Assembly: GCF_963259705.1 (NCBI RefSeq) | Contig: NC_081851.1 | Location: forward strand, 10,762,145-10,826,144 | Reading direction: 5' to 3' | DNA: 64,000 bases | Origin: Myotis daubentonii | Taxonomy: Eukaryota > Chordata > Mammalia > Chiroptera > Vespertilionidae | Shown here: in pieces, positions 55,606 through 64,000 of the stretch | How the letters are laid out: each line of letters begins with the position of its first letter | How positions within the stretch are numbered: position 1 is the stretch's first letter | The notes under the pieces: generated by a model | Seen by the model: the letters and a program-made list of their open reading frames with translations, nothing else | Databases searched by the model: none | Told to the model about the DNA's origin: nothing | Program-made: the position numbers and the translations under genes

Positions 55606-55824
55606 TTTTAAAATATATTTTTATTGATTTTTTACAGAGAGGAAGGGAGAGAGATAGAGAGTTAGAAACATCGATGAGAGAGAAATATCAATCAGCTGCC
55701 TCCTGCACATCTCCTACTGGGGATGTGCCCGCAACCCAGGTACATGCCCTTGACCGGAATCGAACCTGGGACCTTTCAGTCCGCAAGCCGACGCTCTATC
55801 CACTGAGCCAAACCGGTTTCGGCT
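55606..55824 (-). mobile_element. Young VES SINE with 16-bp target duplication
   Basis: Minus strand: gccgaaaccggtttggctca, cggactgaaaggtcccaggttcgattccgg, tgcaggaggcagctgattg, aatcaataaaaatat. Direct repeat agtacatgcatatttt at 55590-55605 and 55825-55840. Confidence 0.97.
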
Positions 55825-55859
55825 AGTACATGCATATTTTAAAGAAACTTTCAATTTTA

Positions 55860-56385
55860 GAACAGTTTTAGATTTATAGACAAATTTCAGCGTGAGTATT
55901 GAGAGCCCTCATCTCCCCAGCGCTCACTTCCCCCGTCGTTGGCATGCACGTTGCAGTGGTACATTGGGCACAGCGCAGTTTGTTAACTACGGTCCTCGCT
56001 TTATTTGGCTTTTCTTCATTTTTGTCTGATGTCTTTTTCTTCCCGGGACCCAATCCAGGACACCACATTACACTGGTCACCCCGTGGCTCCCCTTGGCCG
56101 GGACAGCCTCAGACTTCCCTGTGTGGATGACCTTTACAGTTTCGAGGAATGCCAGCCAGGCATCCTGTGGAATGTTCCTGTGGGGATTTGTCTGATGTTT
56201 TCCTCATGAGTAGACTGGGGTCATGGGTTTGGGAGGACCACAGTGGTGAAGGATTATTTCCTTGCATCATGTCAGGGGTGCCTGCTGTCAACATGACATC
56301 ACTGTTGTGACCTTGACCACCTGGCTGCGACCTTGACACCTGGCTGAAGCCGTGCTTGTGAGTCTCCTCCACCATGAAGTTGGCT
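55860..56385 (-). repeat. L1M 3' fragment
   Basis: attttagaacagttttagatttatagacaaatttcagcgtgagtattgagagccctcat, gcagtggtacattgggcacag, tggctgaagccgtgcttgtgagtctcctccaccatgaag are antisense L1MC/L1MD-type 3' UTR phrases. Confidence 0.75.
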
Positions 56386-56412
56386 GATTTTTCCCTTGTC
56401 TATACTGTAGCT

Positions 56413-56948
56413 CAGGCATGTCAAACCCAAAGGCTAACCCGGGCCAAATACACAAGGTGGAAGTGTATGTGGGCGGCAAAAATACAAAAGCTTCCATTTT
56501 CATAGGAACGTAGGTTTATTTCGATAGAGACACGCTGAATACAAAGGGCTGAAATAAATGAGTAATTGTGAACATAAGATAATAGAACATTTTAATAAAA
56601 ATTAATATTTTTTTCTTGAACACTAGCTTACCAGACACTGAATGACTACACAAATTAATGAGCATAATGCAAATAAACCTATTTTTCTTGTTCTCCGAAA
56701 GTGAAATACTTCCTGTGGCACACACCAAAGAAGTCAGTCCAAGACTAATGACGTGGAAATCGGCTGCTAAAATATTCTCAGTCATTATCGAACGTTGTGG
56801 TTCGTTATTATGTGTAGCAGGATAGTGTAAAAATTAAGTTACGGAGTTTTTATTAAAAGGTTTCCTACATACTGTTACGTTGTCCTGGCTGCAAAAATAT
56901 TCATCATGGGCCAAATGCGGCCCGCGGACCGTGAGTTTGACATGCTTG
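56413..56948. mobile_element. hAT element, copy B
   Basis: Ends caggcatgtcaaaccc / gtgagtttgacatgcttg; flanks ctgtagct and gtgtagcc match at 6 of 8. The interior is collinear with copy A at 31280-31885. It is 536 bp, with internal deletions relative to copy A. The same minus-strand frame is open here. Confidence 0.85.
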
Positions 56949-57570
56949 GTGTAGCCTTTAGGAGGAAGTCCCTACAGAGGGAGGGGTTATGTTTTGCTTT
57001 CTCAAGCGGGTTGAATATAGTTCACGTTAGTTACAGGCACCCCCTTCTCGGCAGGGCACGAATTCCAAGACCCCCCCAGTAGGTGCCCGAAACCCCAGAC
57101 TGTACTGAACCCTACATGTACCATGTTTTTTCATGTGTATACATACCTAGGATAAGGTTTCATTTATAAGGTAGACACAATAAGAGATTAACAAGAATTA
57201 GTAAGCATACAATAGACCAGTTATGACCATCACTATAATAAAAGTTATGTGACTGGTTTCTCTCTCTCAAAGTATCTCATTGCATCGGACTCGCCTCTTC
57301 ACTTAAGGAAGCACCTCACAGCTTCTCTGTGGCACGTCCGAATTGTGGCATCGCTACTCTGTGCCTCAGGGCCGTTAAGTAACCTGAGGGTGACGTGAGC
57401 ACAGGCGCTGTGATGTGGGGACAGTGGGTCTGAAGCCCAGACGGCCATTCCGTGACTCACAGGCGGGGAGCATCTATGGTGTGGAGACAGTGAAGAAATT
57501 CATTTCTTATCTGGAGGGAGCGGGAGGGCCGGAGACTTCCTCACACTACTCAGGGCAGCTAGCAATCCAA

Positions 57571-57963
57571 CCCTTTGCGGTCCAATGTTATTTTTGGAAT
57601 TCAAACAGTCTGGTCCAAATTAATTGACGGGATTGAATGTTGAACTTTTTATTTATTTTTTTAAAATATATTTTTATTGATTCTTTACAGAGAGGAAGGG
57701 AGAGGGATAGAGAGTCAGAAATTGATGAGAGAGAAACATCAACCAGCTGCCTCCTGCACACCTCCCACTGGGGATGTGCCCGCAACCCAGGTACATGCCC
57801 TTGACCGGAATCGAACCTGGGACCCTTCAGTCCGCAGACCGATGCTCTATCCACTGAGCCAAACCGGTTGAATGTTGAACTTTTCAATGTTCTTACTGCT
57901 CGACTTGGACCTGCTCCTAGCCCCTGGTCTGTCGAGTCAGCCACGAGGTTGGACTGAAAAGGG
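57571..57963. mobile_element. piggyBac-like MITE inside the Tigger
   Basis: Terminal repeats ccctttgcggtcca and tggactgaaaaggg agree at 12 of 14. TTAA follows the right end (57964-57967), and ccaa, a mutated TTAA, precedes the left end. Removing it with one TTAA rejoins agcaat-TTAA-aactcagg, as in an uninterrupted Tigger. About 175 bp without the VES inside it. Confidence 0.75.
57650..57867 (-). mobile_element. Young VES SINE with 17-bp target duplication
   Basis: Minus strand: aaccggtttggctcagtgga, cggactgaagggtcccaggttcgattccgg, caggaggcagctggttg, aatcaataaaaatat. Direct repeat ttgaatgttgaactttt at 57633-57649 and 57868-57884. Confidence 0.97.
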
Positions 57964-58076
57964 TTAAAACTCAGGAATGGTTTATTTCTGGAGTTTTCCA
58001 TTACATGCTTTCTGACTGCAGCTGATGGCGTGGAACTGAAATCGTGCATGGTGGCACGGTGGGTAAGGGGGCCGTG

Positions 58077-58436
58077 ATAAGGGGCAGGTATTTGGGATTC
58101 CACGAGGGAGGCTCACCTGCTCTCCTCATGGAGGGAGGTTTCCAGCCCAGCTGTCACCGAGGTCACCGAGGCTCTGCGGCCCTGCCCCGGGAACTGCCCC
58201 CGGGCGGGGGAAGAAGCTAGGAGCCCGAGAACAGGGCAGGAGCAGGGCAGTGTTTCCAGGGTGTGGTCTGGGGTATGAATTAGGAGCAAAGATGCCTGGG
58301 GTCTGCTTTGAACCTACTGACTGGTCGTCTAGGAAGATGGCTTGGAATTCTTCCTGTGGAGCCAGTTGCCCAGGTGGTTCTGATGCTTTTCAAGGTTGAG
58401 AACCACCTGCCTGTGTTCCGTTTGAACCCTTCCGAC
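58077..58436. other. Mostly unique spacer
   Basis: 58365-58410 (ccaggtggttctgatgcttttcaaggttgagaaccacc) is a small MER5-like hAT remnant; otherwise nothing recognised. Confidence 0.45.
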
Positions 58437-58648
58437 CATTGGTTCTCAACCTTCTGGCCCTTTAAATACAGTTCCTCATGTTGTGACCCAACCATAAAAT
58501 TATTTTCGTTGCTACTTCATAACTGTAATGTTGCTACTGTTATGAATCATCATGTAAATATCTGATATGCAGGATGGTCTTAGGCGACCCCTGTGAAAGG
58601 GTTGTTCGACCGCCAAAGGGGTCGCGACCCACAGGTTGAGAACCGCTG
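58437..58648 (-). mobile_element. SPIN hAT transposon, internally deleted
   Basis: cattggttctcaaccttctgg, cctcatgttgtgacccaacc, gttgctacttcataactg, aaatatctgatatgcaggat, ggggtcgcgacccacaggttgagaaccgctg. Flanks cttccgac and cttcagac match at 7 of 8. The deletion is at the same place as in the copy at 24339. Confidence 0.96.
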
Positions 58649-59560
58649 CTTCAGACTATTTCCTCCTGAGTGTGTGGAATCTCGGTGCGCCACCCTCAGA
58701 GGGGACCAGTGAGGCTACAGCCGTGGACCCTGCTGTGTAAAGCTCAGCCTGGGCCAGGTGCCAGGCTTGTCAGAAAATGGTTCTGGCACATGTGCGTGTG
58801 AAGGGCGAGTGGATGTGGGACAGTCCTGTGGACTCCGTCCAAGTGTGGGCAAGTGGAAACCACCAGCAGATCTGTTTCAGGCGTGCCCCATGCCTCCTGC
58901 TTTGAAAGGCCCTGGCAGCTTCCCCCATCCCCACCCCCGGGAGGTGGGGGGCAGTGGCCTGAGGTGCTGTCTCCAGCTGGAGGAGGTCTGAGCCCCCAGA
59001 TGGTGACAGCCTGCAGGGTGGCAGCCCAGGGAAGGGGCACTTGCTCTGTAGACAGAGGGTGAGTCTGCGGTCCTGGGCATGCTCTGGGGCCCTCCGGGCC
59101 TGCCCAGGTGCTGTGACGCAGCCCCAGGGGCGCCTGCGAGTGGAGGTCTGGCTAGAGGGAGCTGGCTGGGAGCCGGCTTGGGGAGGGTCGGAGGGCCGCT
59201 GCTCTCCAGGGGCTGACGGTTCCAGGGACTCTCCCCAGAGGGAGAGGAGCCCTTGACCTTCTCTTGGGTATAGAAAGGGTCAGAGTTAAGGTCAGTCCTA
59301 TTTCACTTCCCTATTTATACCTCTCGCCCAATAATGGTATGATTTGAGGTAGGGGGTGGGGAGACTACTTACTGTTCCACCCTCCCCAAAGCTCCACGGG
59401 ATGGAGAGATTCAGTGTATTCTTGGCATGAGTGTAATTGGCATTAGTGCATCTTGTTTATTAAAACCGACTACATTACAAACACCTGCAGGGACTTTTTG
59501 GACACTGTTGCCTTTAAATCCATGGCTCTGTGTTAAAGTATAGATTGTGGTTTCTATTTT
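58649..59560. other. Unassigned sequence
   Basis: GC-rich to about 59260; no exon or repeat recognised. Confidence 0.35.
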
Positions 59561-59575
59561 GACCTTAAGATTTTT

Positions 59576-59793
59576 TTTAAAAATATATTTTATTGATTTT
59601 TTACAGAGAGGAAGGGAGAGAGATAGAGAGTTAGAAACATCGATGAGAGAGAAACATTGATCAGCTGCCTCCTGCACATCTCCCACTGGGGATGTGCCCG
59701 CAACCCTAGTACATGCCCTTGACCGGAATCGAACCCGGGACCTTTCAGTCCGCAGGCCGACACTCTATCCACTGAGCCAAACCGGTTTCGGCA
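59576..59793 (-). mobile_element. Young VES SINE with 15-bp target duplication
   Basis: Minus strand: gccgaaaccggtttggctca, cggactgaaaggtcccgggttcgattccgg, caggaggcagctgatcaatg, aatcaataaaatat. Direct repeat gaccttaagattttt at 59561-59575 and 59794-59808. It closely resembles the copy at 55606-55824. Confidence 0.97.
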
Positions 59794-59808
59794 GACCTTA
59801 AGATTTTT

Positions 59809-60896
59809 GATAATTATTTTAAGTCTTGTCTTTTCCCTAAATTTTTGCGTTGACTGGAGAGTCGTTGGGTTTGGATGGCTTTGTGTAGGAGCTGGAAACT
59901 GGCCCCTGTGGACAGTAGGTTTGCAGCGCTCTGGATCGGCCAGTCGGGTTTGCTTGCAGCAGGTCAGTGGGACAGCTTTCCTGCAAGGTGGGGGGGCGGT
60001 TGGGCAGGGGGATCCCTGGAGCTCTCGTCCAGCTGTCAGCTTGGAGGAGGCCTTGCCCCAGAAACAGCGAGCCGTAGGCGAGCGCCGGCCGGAGTCGGGG
60101 TGCAGCCCCAGCGGCCCTCACGCAGCAGGGCCTGCTGTTCACAGCCAAGGGAGTTCCTGCTGCAGCCCCGGGTCTGGATCGGGACTGTGTCCACCTGGCG
60201 GCCTGGGCTCAGGCTCTCACATGGCGTTCTGAGCGATTCCCCAAACTCATGGTCAGCCCAGGGCCCTGCTCCGAGTGATGGATTTCAGGGGTCTGTGAAC
60301 TTGGGGTGGCAAACCTTGCGGTTTTATTTCCCTGAAATTTAGTATTTCCTTCTGTGGTGAATTTGGCAGCCCACCCCTGACAGGCACAGTCATCGGGGAG
60401 GGGACCGTGATTTCCCATCACATCACCGTGATTGCAGATATGCTGAAATTTGAACTACTTATCATCCTTTCCTTGAAATTATGGTCGTTTATTAGACCTT
60501 TGGCTACAGCCTCTTGTTTGGTGTGCTCACAGTACAAGGGGGCATCCTGGCACCAGAGGGCAGGCCTGCGGGGCCTGGGTGCTGTCCTAGTTGACAGGAA
60601 GGCTGTGGGGCTGGGCCTGTGGCACACAGTCCACGTGGGCGACACAGGAAAGCCTTTCAGTGTTGCTGCCTAGGAGGGCTCTCCACCAGTGCAGTGATGG
60701 CAAAACACCCCCAAGTGGGTACAACAAAATTTGTTCTCCTAAAGAAAACTCTAAAAGAATCTTATCTAAATTGGATAAAAAGCCCAATCATTGTGGAAAA
60801 ATAGATCTTCAGTTCATTAGCTAAAAAGACTCCTATAAACTGTTCTGATATTTGTGGTTATTTTATAGTAAAACCAGCGCTGTGGTTGGGTTAGGG
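59809..60896. other. Unassigned sequence
   Basis: Overlapping frames at 59807-60342 (141 and 155 codons, plus) lack domain or splice evidence. Confidence 0.35.
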
Positions 60897-61129
60897 CAGT
60901 GATGGCGAACCTATGACACACGTGTCAGAGCTGACACACGAGCTCATTTTTTTTGGTTGATTTTTCTTTGTTAAATGGCATTTAAATATATAAAATAAAT
61001 ATCAAAAATATGTCTTTGTTTTACTATGGTTGCAAATATCAAAAAATTTCTGTATGTGACACGGCACCAGAGTTAAGTTAGGGTTTTTAAAATGCTGACA
61101 CGCCGAGCTCAAAAGGTTCGCCATCACTG
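60897..61129. mobile_element. Non-autonomous hAT element, GATGGCGAACC type
   Basis: Ends cagtgatggcgaacctatgacac / aaaggttcgccatcactg; a perfect 8-bp duplication ggttaggg flanks it (60889-60896, 61130-61137). AT-rich 233-bp element without coding capacity. Confidence 0.94.
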
Positions 61130-61137
61130 GGTTAGGG

Positions 61138-63208
61138 TGTGCGTTTGGTACTCGGGAGTTTATAATGACTTCGGGATTAAAAAAATGCCAGTGCCTTCTA
61201 AAAATCTCTCACGTTAAAGAGTTGACTTTTTGGTTTTAGGGGGCGTTATGGCCAAATGGCCCCTGGAGTTTTTGACCCCCTATTGAACAGAAATATGTTA
61301 TAAAATAAAAAGTAAGGTGGGAAGAGAATGGGCCCATGGAATGGTCAGTGCCGTTGGGAGCGCCCTCAGATGGGTTGTCCTGATGGCTGGTGTGGAGCAG
61401 CGTTGCTCAGTGCCCACGTGGCAGGAATGTTCGCGCTGTTCGGAGAGCACTTGCCGCCCCACAGGCCTTGTCCAGTGAGATCTTCCCTCACCCCTGCAGG
61501 CTGCCCCCCACCCTGCCAGGGGAGGAGCGGTTCAGAGAAGCTGGGTGGTTTACCCGCGCGCCGGGCGGCGGCCTCTGTTTGGAGGGCTGCCGGTAGGTCA
61601 TGGTGTGTTCTCTTTGCACGCGGTGCGGTGACCCTTGGGGTCGGCTGGCTTTGCCTGTTCGCTGTGCCGGGGAGTGCACAGCTGACGCCACATCCCTAAT
61701 GATGTCAGCGTGAACTCGGGGGCGTGCCTCCTGCGCGGCTGCCTGTGCACGCCAAGGACTGCGGCCCGGAGCCCGCAGCCGCCTCTGCTTCTCGGTCTGT
61801 CCCTTCCGTTCGGGGCTCGCAGACAGCAGAATGACCCCATCCTTGCTTGGCTCTCCCCAGGCTGGCAGCGCTGCCAGGCGAGGAGACCTGGAAGTACAGC
61901 GCGCCTGCGGTGTGGGGCCCAGCTCCCCGAGACCCGTCTTTCCTAGCACGGCCTGTGTAATTATTTTTGATGGAGTTTGTTTTAATGATGAAGACAACGT
62001 ACTGATCAACCCTTAAAGACAGTGTTAAAAGGGAAGATGCTTCCTGCAACCTTGCCAGCCTAAAAGAGAAACCAGTGTCTGTAATTTAGTCCTTGTGTTT
62101 GTAGCCATCTGTATACGTTTATATTCTCTTTAATAGGAGGAAGTTCTCACTTTATCAGTAGTCTTTACAGTGTCTTCTCGTTGCGTGGCATCTCTGGTCC
62201 TGTCTGTTATAGCAGCATCGCTGACTCGTCGTTTACATGTTTGCTCCAGGGGATGCAGGGCCTGTGCGCAGGCCTTTCCCTCGCGTGAGCTCCTCCAGGA
62301 GGGCTGCACGTGGGCGCCTGGCCCTCTCCATGGTTCTGGGTACGTGTTGCCATCATGCCTTCTCCAGGTGGCACCAGTTTCCAGCAGCTGCACTGCTCTG
62401 CTAGTCAGAGTCGGAGGGCCCCTCCGCAAGGCGTTTTGTTGGATTCTGAAGGACCTTGTCTCGCGGTGATTGTACAACAGCGTCACTGCTACTGTAACAA
62501 CAGGCGGACTGGAATTTGTGCACACTGAGGGCCAGGTCCCTGACAAAGGGCTTGAGCGTCGGGCGCACTGACTCGAGGGCCCTCCCGCCCCCCCGCGGGC
62601 CTGTGGGACTGACAGCGCTGTCCTCAGCCGTAGACGCGCTGTTCCCTCGGAGGGGAGTGCAGTTTTGTTAATAACAGCTGCTTGTTTGGCGCTGTTTGGA
62701 CATAGAGGGAGTGATGGAACTGGATTCCTCCTTTTGGTCACTGGCCAAGTGAGCCAGAGGTCATGGGCCTACTACTCTTTGAACTGGTAATCTGATCTCT
62801 AAAGGCATTTTCAGAAAGAGCTGCAAATATTGTTAGTAAATTTGCCACGGCTGTAGCAGGTAGAAGGCCTCCCAGAGGTGCGTTCAGAGCGGTGTGAGTG
62901 CAGGTTTCTGTCCAGCCAGGTGTATCGCTCTGTGGTTGAGTAACCAGTTCGGAGCCCAGTGAGCTGTGCCCAAACTCTGGACCCACCGAAACTGAGATGG
63001 GAAACCTGAGCCGTTTAAGCTTCTGAGTTTGTGGTGATTGGCTGCCAAGCGGGACGTGGACGTGACTTAATCCGGTGGGCAAGTTGAACCTGTTCCTTCT
63101 GTCCTTGGTTAGATTGCTGCCATGCAGAACTCCCTGGAATTACAAACCTACCTCGTTACTAGGTTTTTATGACTTTTCTTCTGTTTGGCTCAGATATAGT
63201 AGAAATCA
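61138..63208. other. Unassigned sequence, GC-rich middle
   Basis: 61330-61930 and 62220-62650 are GC-rich with frames up to 203 codons (62130-62741, minus) that have no recognisable domain. No repeat recognised. Confidence 0.35.
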
Positions 63209-63272
63209 CAGGTCGGCAACCTTCTGGACCTCACGGACCAGTGGTCCACGAGCCACCGGTTGGTGACCGCTG
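63209..63272. mobile_element. Very short hAT-like MITE
   Basis: caggtcggcaaccttctggacctc and gtggtccacgagccaccggttggtgaccgctg are imperfect inverted halves with hAT-like ends. No clear target duplication. 64 bp. Confidence 0.55.
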
Positions 63273-63360
63273 CTTTATAGTATGTCCTTTAAAAAGATTT
63301 TTAAAGAAAATGAAAAAAAAAAAAATTGGGGTGAAGAGATTAAGCAAAAAAAAAAAAAAA

Positions 63361-63606
63361 GCCCTGGCTGGTGTGGTTCAGTTGGTTGGGCGGCCGCCTC
63401 TGCCTCAGGAAGTCGCCGGTTCGATTCCAGGTCAAGAGCACATGCTCAGGCTGCAGGCTGGATACCGTGTGTGTGTGTGTGTGTGTGTGGGGGGGGGGGC
63501 AGGGTGGGAGGGTGCAGTAGGCAGCCCATGGGTATTGGGCTTTCATATTGATGTTTCTCTCTCCCTCTCCCTTCCTGTCTCTCTAAAAATCAATAAACTA
63601 CTCTTT
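63361..63606 (+). mobile_element. VES SINE with internal GT microsatellite
   Basis: Head gccctggctggtgtggttcagttggttggg, box B ggttcgattccagg, then a (GT)n-(G)n tract at 63464-63500, gatgtttctctctccctctccc, aatcaataaactac. The first line of a different subfamily (ggcggccgcctctgcctc). Confidence 0.92.
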
Positions 63607-63710
63607 TAAAAAAACACACACAAGAAAACTTGTAGACACAGCCAACAGTATTGCTATTACCAGAGGAAAAGATGGGTGCAGGGAGGAAAAGGAAAGAAAG
63701 AAAATGAAGC

Positions 63711-63940
63711 CAAAACCGGTTTGGCTCAGTGGGTAGAGCGTCGGCCTGCGGACTGAGGGGTCCCAGGTTCGATTCCGGTCAAGGGCATGTACCTTGGTTG
63801 CGGGCACATCCCCAGTGGGAGATGTGCAGGAGGCAGCTGATCGATGTTTCTCTCTCATCGATGTTTCTAACTCTCTATCTCTCTCCCTTCCTCTCTGTAA
63901 AAAATCAAGAAAAAATATATTTAAAAAAAAAAGAAAAAAA
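63711..63940 (+). mobile_element. Young VES SINE
   Basis: aaaaccggtttggctcagtgg, gcgtcggcctgcggactgaggggtcccaggttcgattccgg, caggaggcagctgatcgatg, aaaatcaagaaaaaatat. The repeat aaagaaaatgaa flanks it. Confidence 0.95.
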
Positions 63941-64000
63941 AAGAAAATGAAAAAATGAAGGCGGGGTAGTGGGGCTTAGTGGGCAGGTGAGCATGGTAAG

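Larger units (their letters stand above)
57034..58076. mobile_element. Tigger-type Tc1/mariner element, split by later insertions
   Basis: Left part: caggcacccccttctcg, agtaggtgcccgaaacccc, aaggtagacacaataagagattaacaa, ataataaaagttatgtgac, tctctctcaaagtatctcattgcat, ggagcgggagggccggagacttcctcacactactcagg. Right part from 57964: ttaaaactcaggaatggtttatttctggagttttccatt, ctgactgcagctg, taagggggccgtg. The order matches a Tigger MITE. TA precedes the left end. Ends are approximate. Confidence 0.8.
43625..64000 (+). other. Inferred first intron, extends past the window
   Basis: It starts at the donor described above. The interval has interspersed repeats of all ages and no plus-strand coding exon that I can support. 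This is inference from one splice site and could be wrong if the transcript uses other donors, for example CTCCCG|GTGAGA near 44321. Confidence 0.35.

Noticed and set aside
57677..57871. Recurring peptides of the type PPTGDVPATQVHALDRNRTWD at 55.6, 57.7 and 63.8 kb
   Set aside because: They are VES SINE sequence read on the strand opposite to the SINE. Repetition reflects SINE copy number.
63711..63800. tRNA gene
   Set aside because: The A and B boxes belong to the tRNA-derived VES head. There is no cloverleaf, and the SINE body and tail follow.

Overview
This window is nuclear DNA from a vesper bat (Vespertilionidae) or a close relative. Three repeat groups point to this. There are about fourteen tRNA-derived VES SINEs. 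There are three Helitron ends of the HeliBat type, with an AT-target insertion, a 5' terminus beginning TCCTATATAAT and a GTGCAC hairpin before CTAG at the 3' end. There is also a set of hAT elements, including three SPIN copies. Helitrons at this density together with SPIN are, among mammals, a signature of vesper bats. Ancient mammal-wide repeats (MIR, L2, CR1/L3, L1M, MLT1, MER5, MER20) fill much of the rest. Nothing prokaryotic is present. I saw no CRISPR array, operon or complete protein-coding gene.

Layout. 1-8.1 kb is mostly unique sequence with one Helitron, one VES, one MLT1 and two weak candidate minus-strand exons. 8.12-9.66 kb is a GC-rich minisatellite of about 34 units of 44/46 bp. 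9.7-27.5 kb is intergenic or intronic sequence with L1M, L2, MIR, VES, a Helitron inside an L1M, a purine-only microsatellite and one SPIN. 27.60-27.94 kb is a 7SK snRNA retropseudogene with a 15-bp target-site duplication. 30.5-31.9 kb has an LTR-like block next to a 606-bp hAT element. 32-41 kb has several MLT1 LTRs, a complete SPIN, and a palindromic MER5-like element whose 98-bp arms differ at one base. A possible minus-strand coding exon lies at 37.5 kb.

The main regulatory landmark is a CpG island at about 42.96-44.24 kb. It ends in a strong plus-strand splice donor (GAG|GTAAGC at 43624/43625). I read it as the promoter and untranslated first exon of an unnamed plus-strand gene whose first intron would fill the rest of the window. 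A strong minus-strand donor at 42.28 kb makes a divergent promoter possible. 44-64 kb looks like intron carrying hAT MITEs, MER20, L1M, three young VES copies with direct repeats, and a three-layer nest at 57.0-58.1 kb (Tigger, then a piggyBac-like element inside it, then a VES inside that).

Limits: repeat family names come from recognising consensus sequences, without a database search. Element boundaries are exact only where target-site duplications are described. No gene could be named. The interest here is mostly transposon biology; I found no convincing new molecular system.
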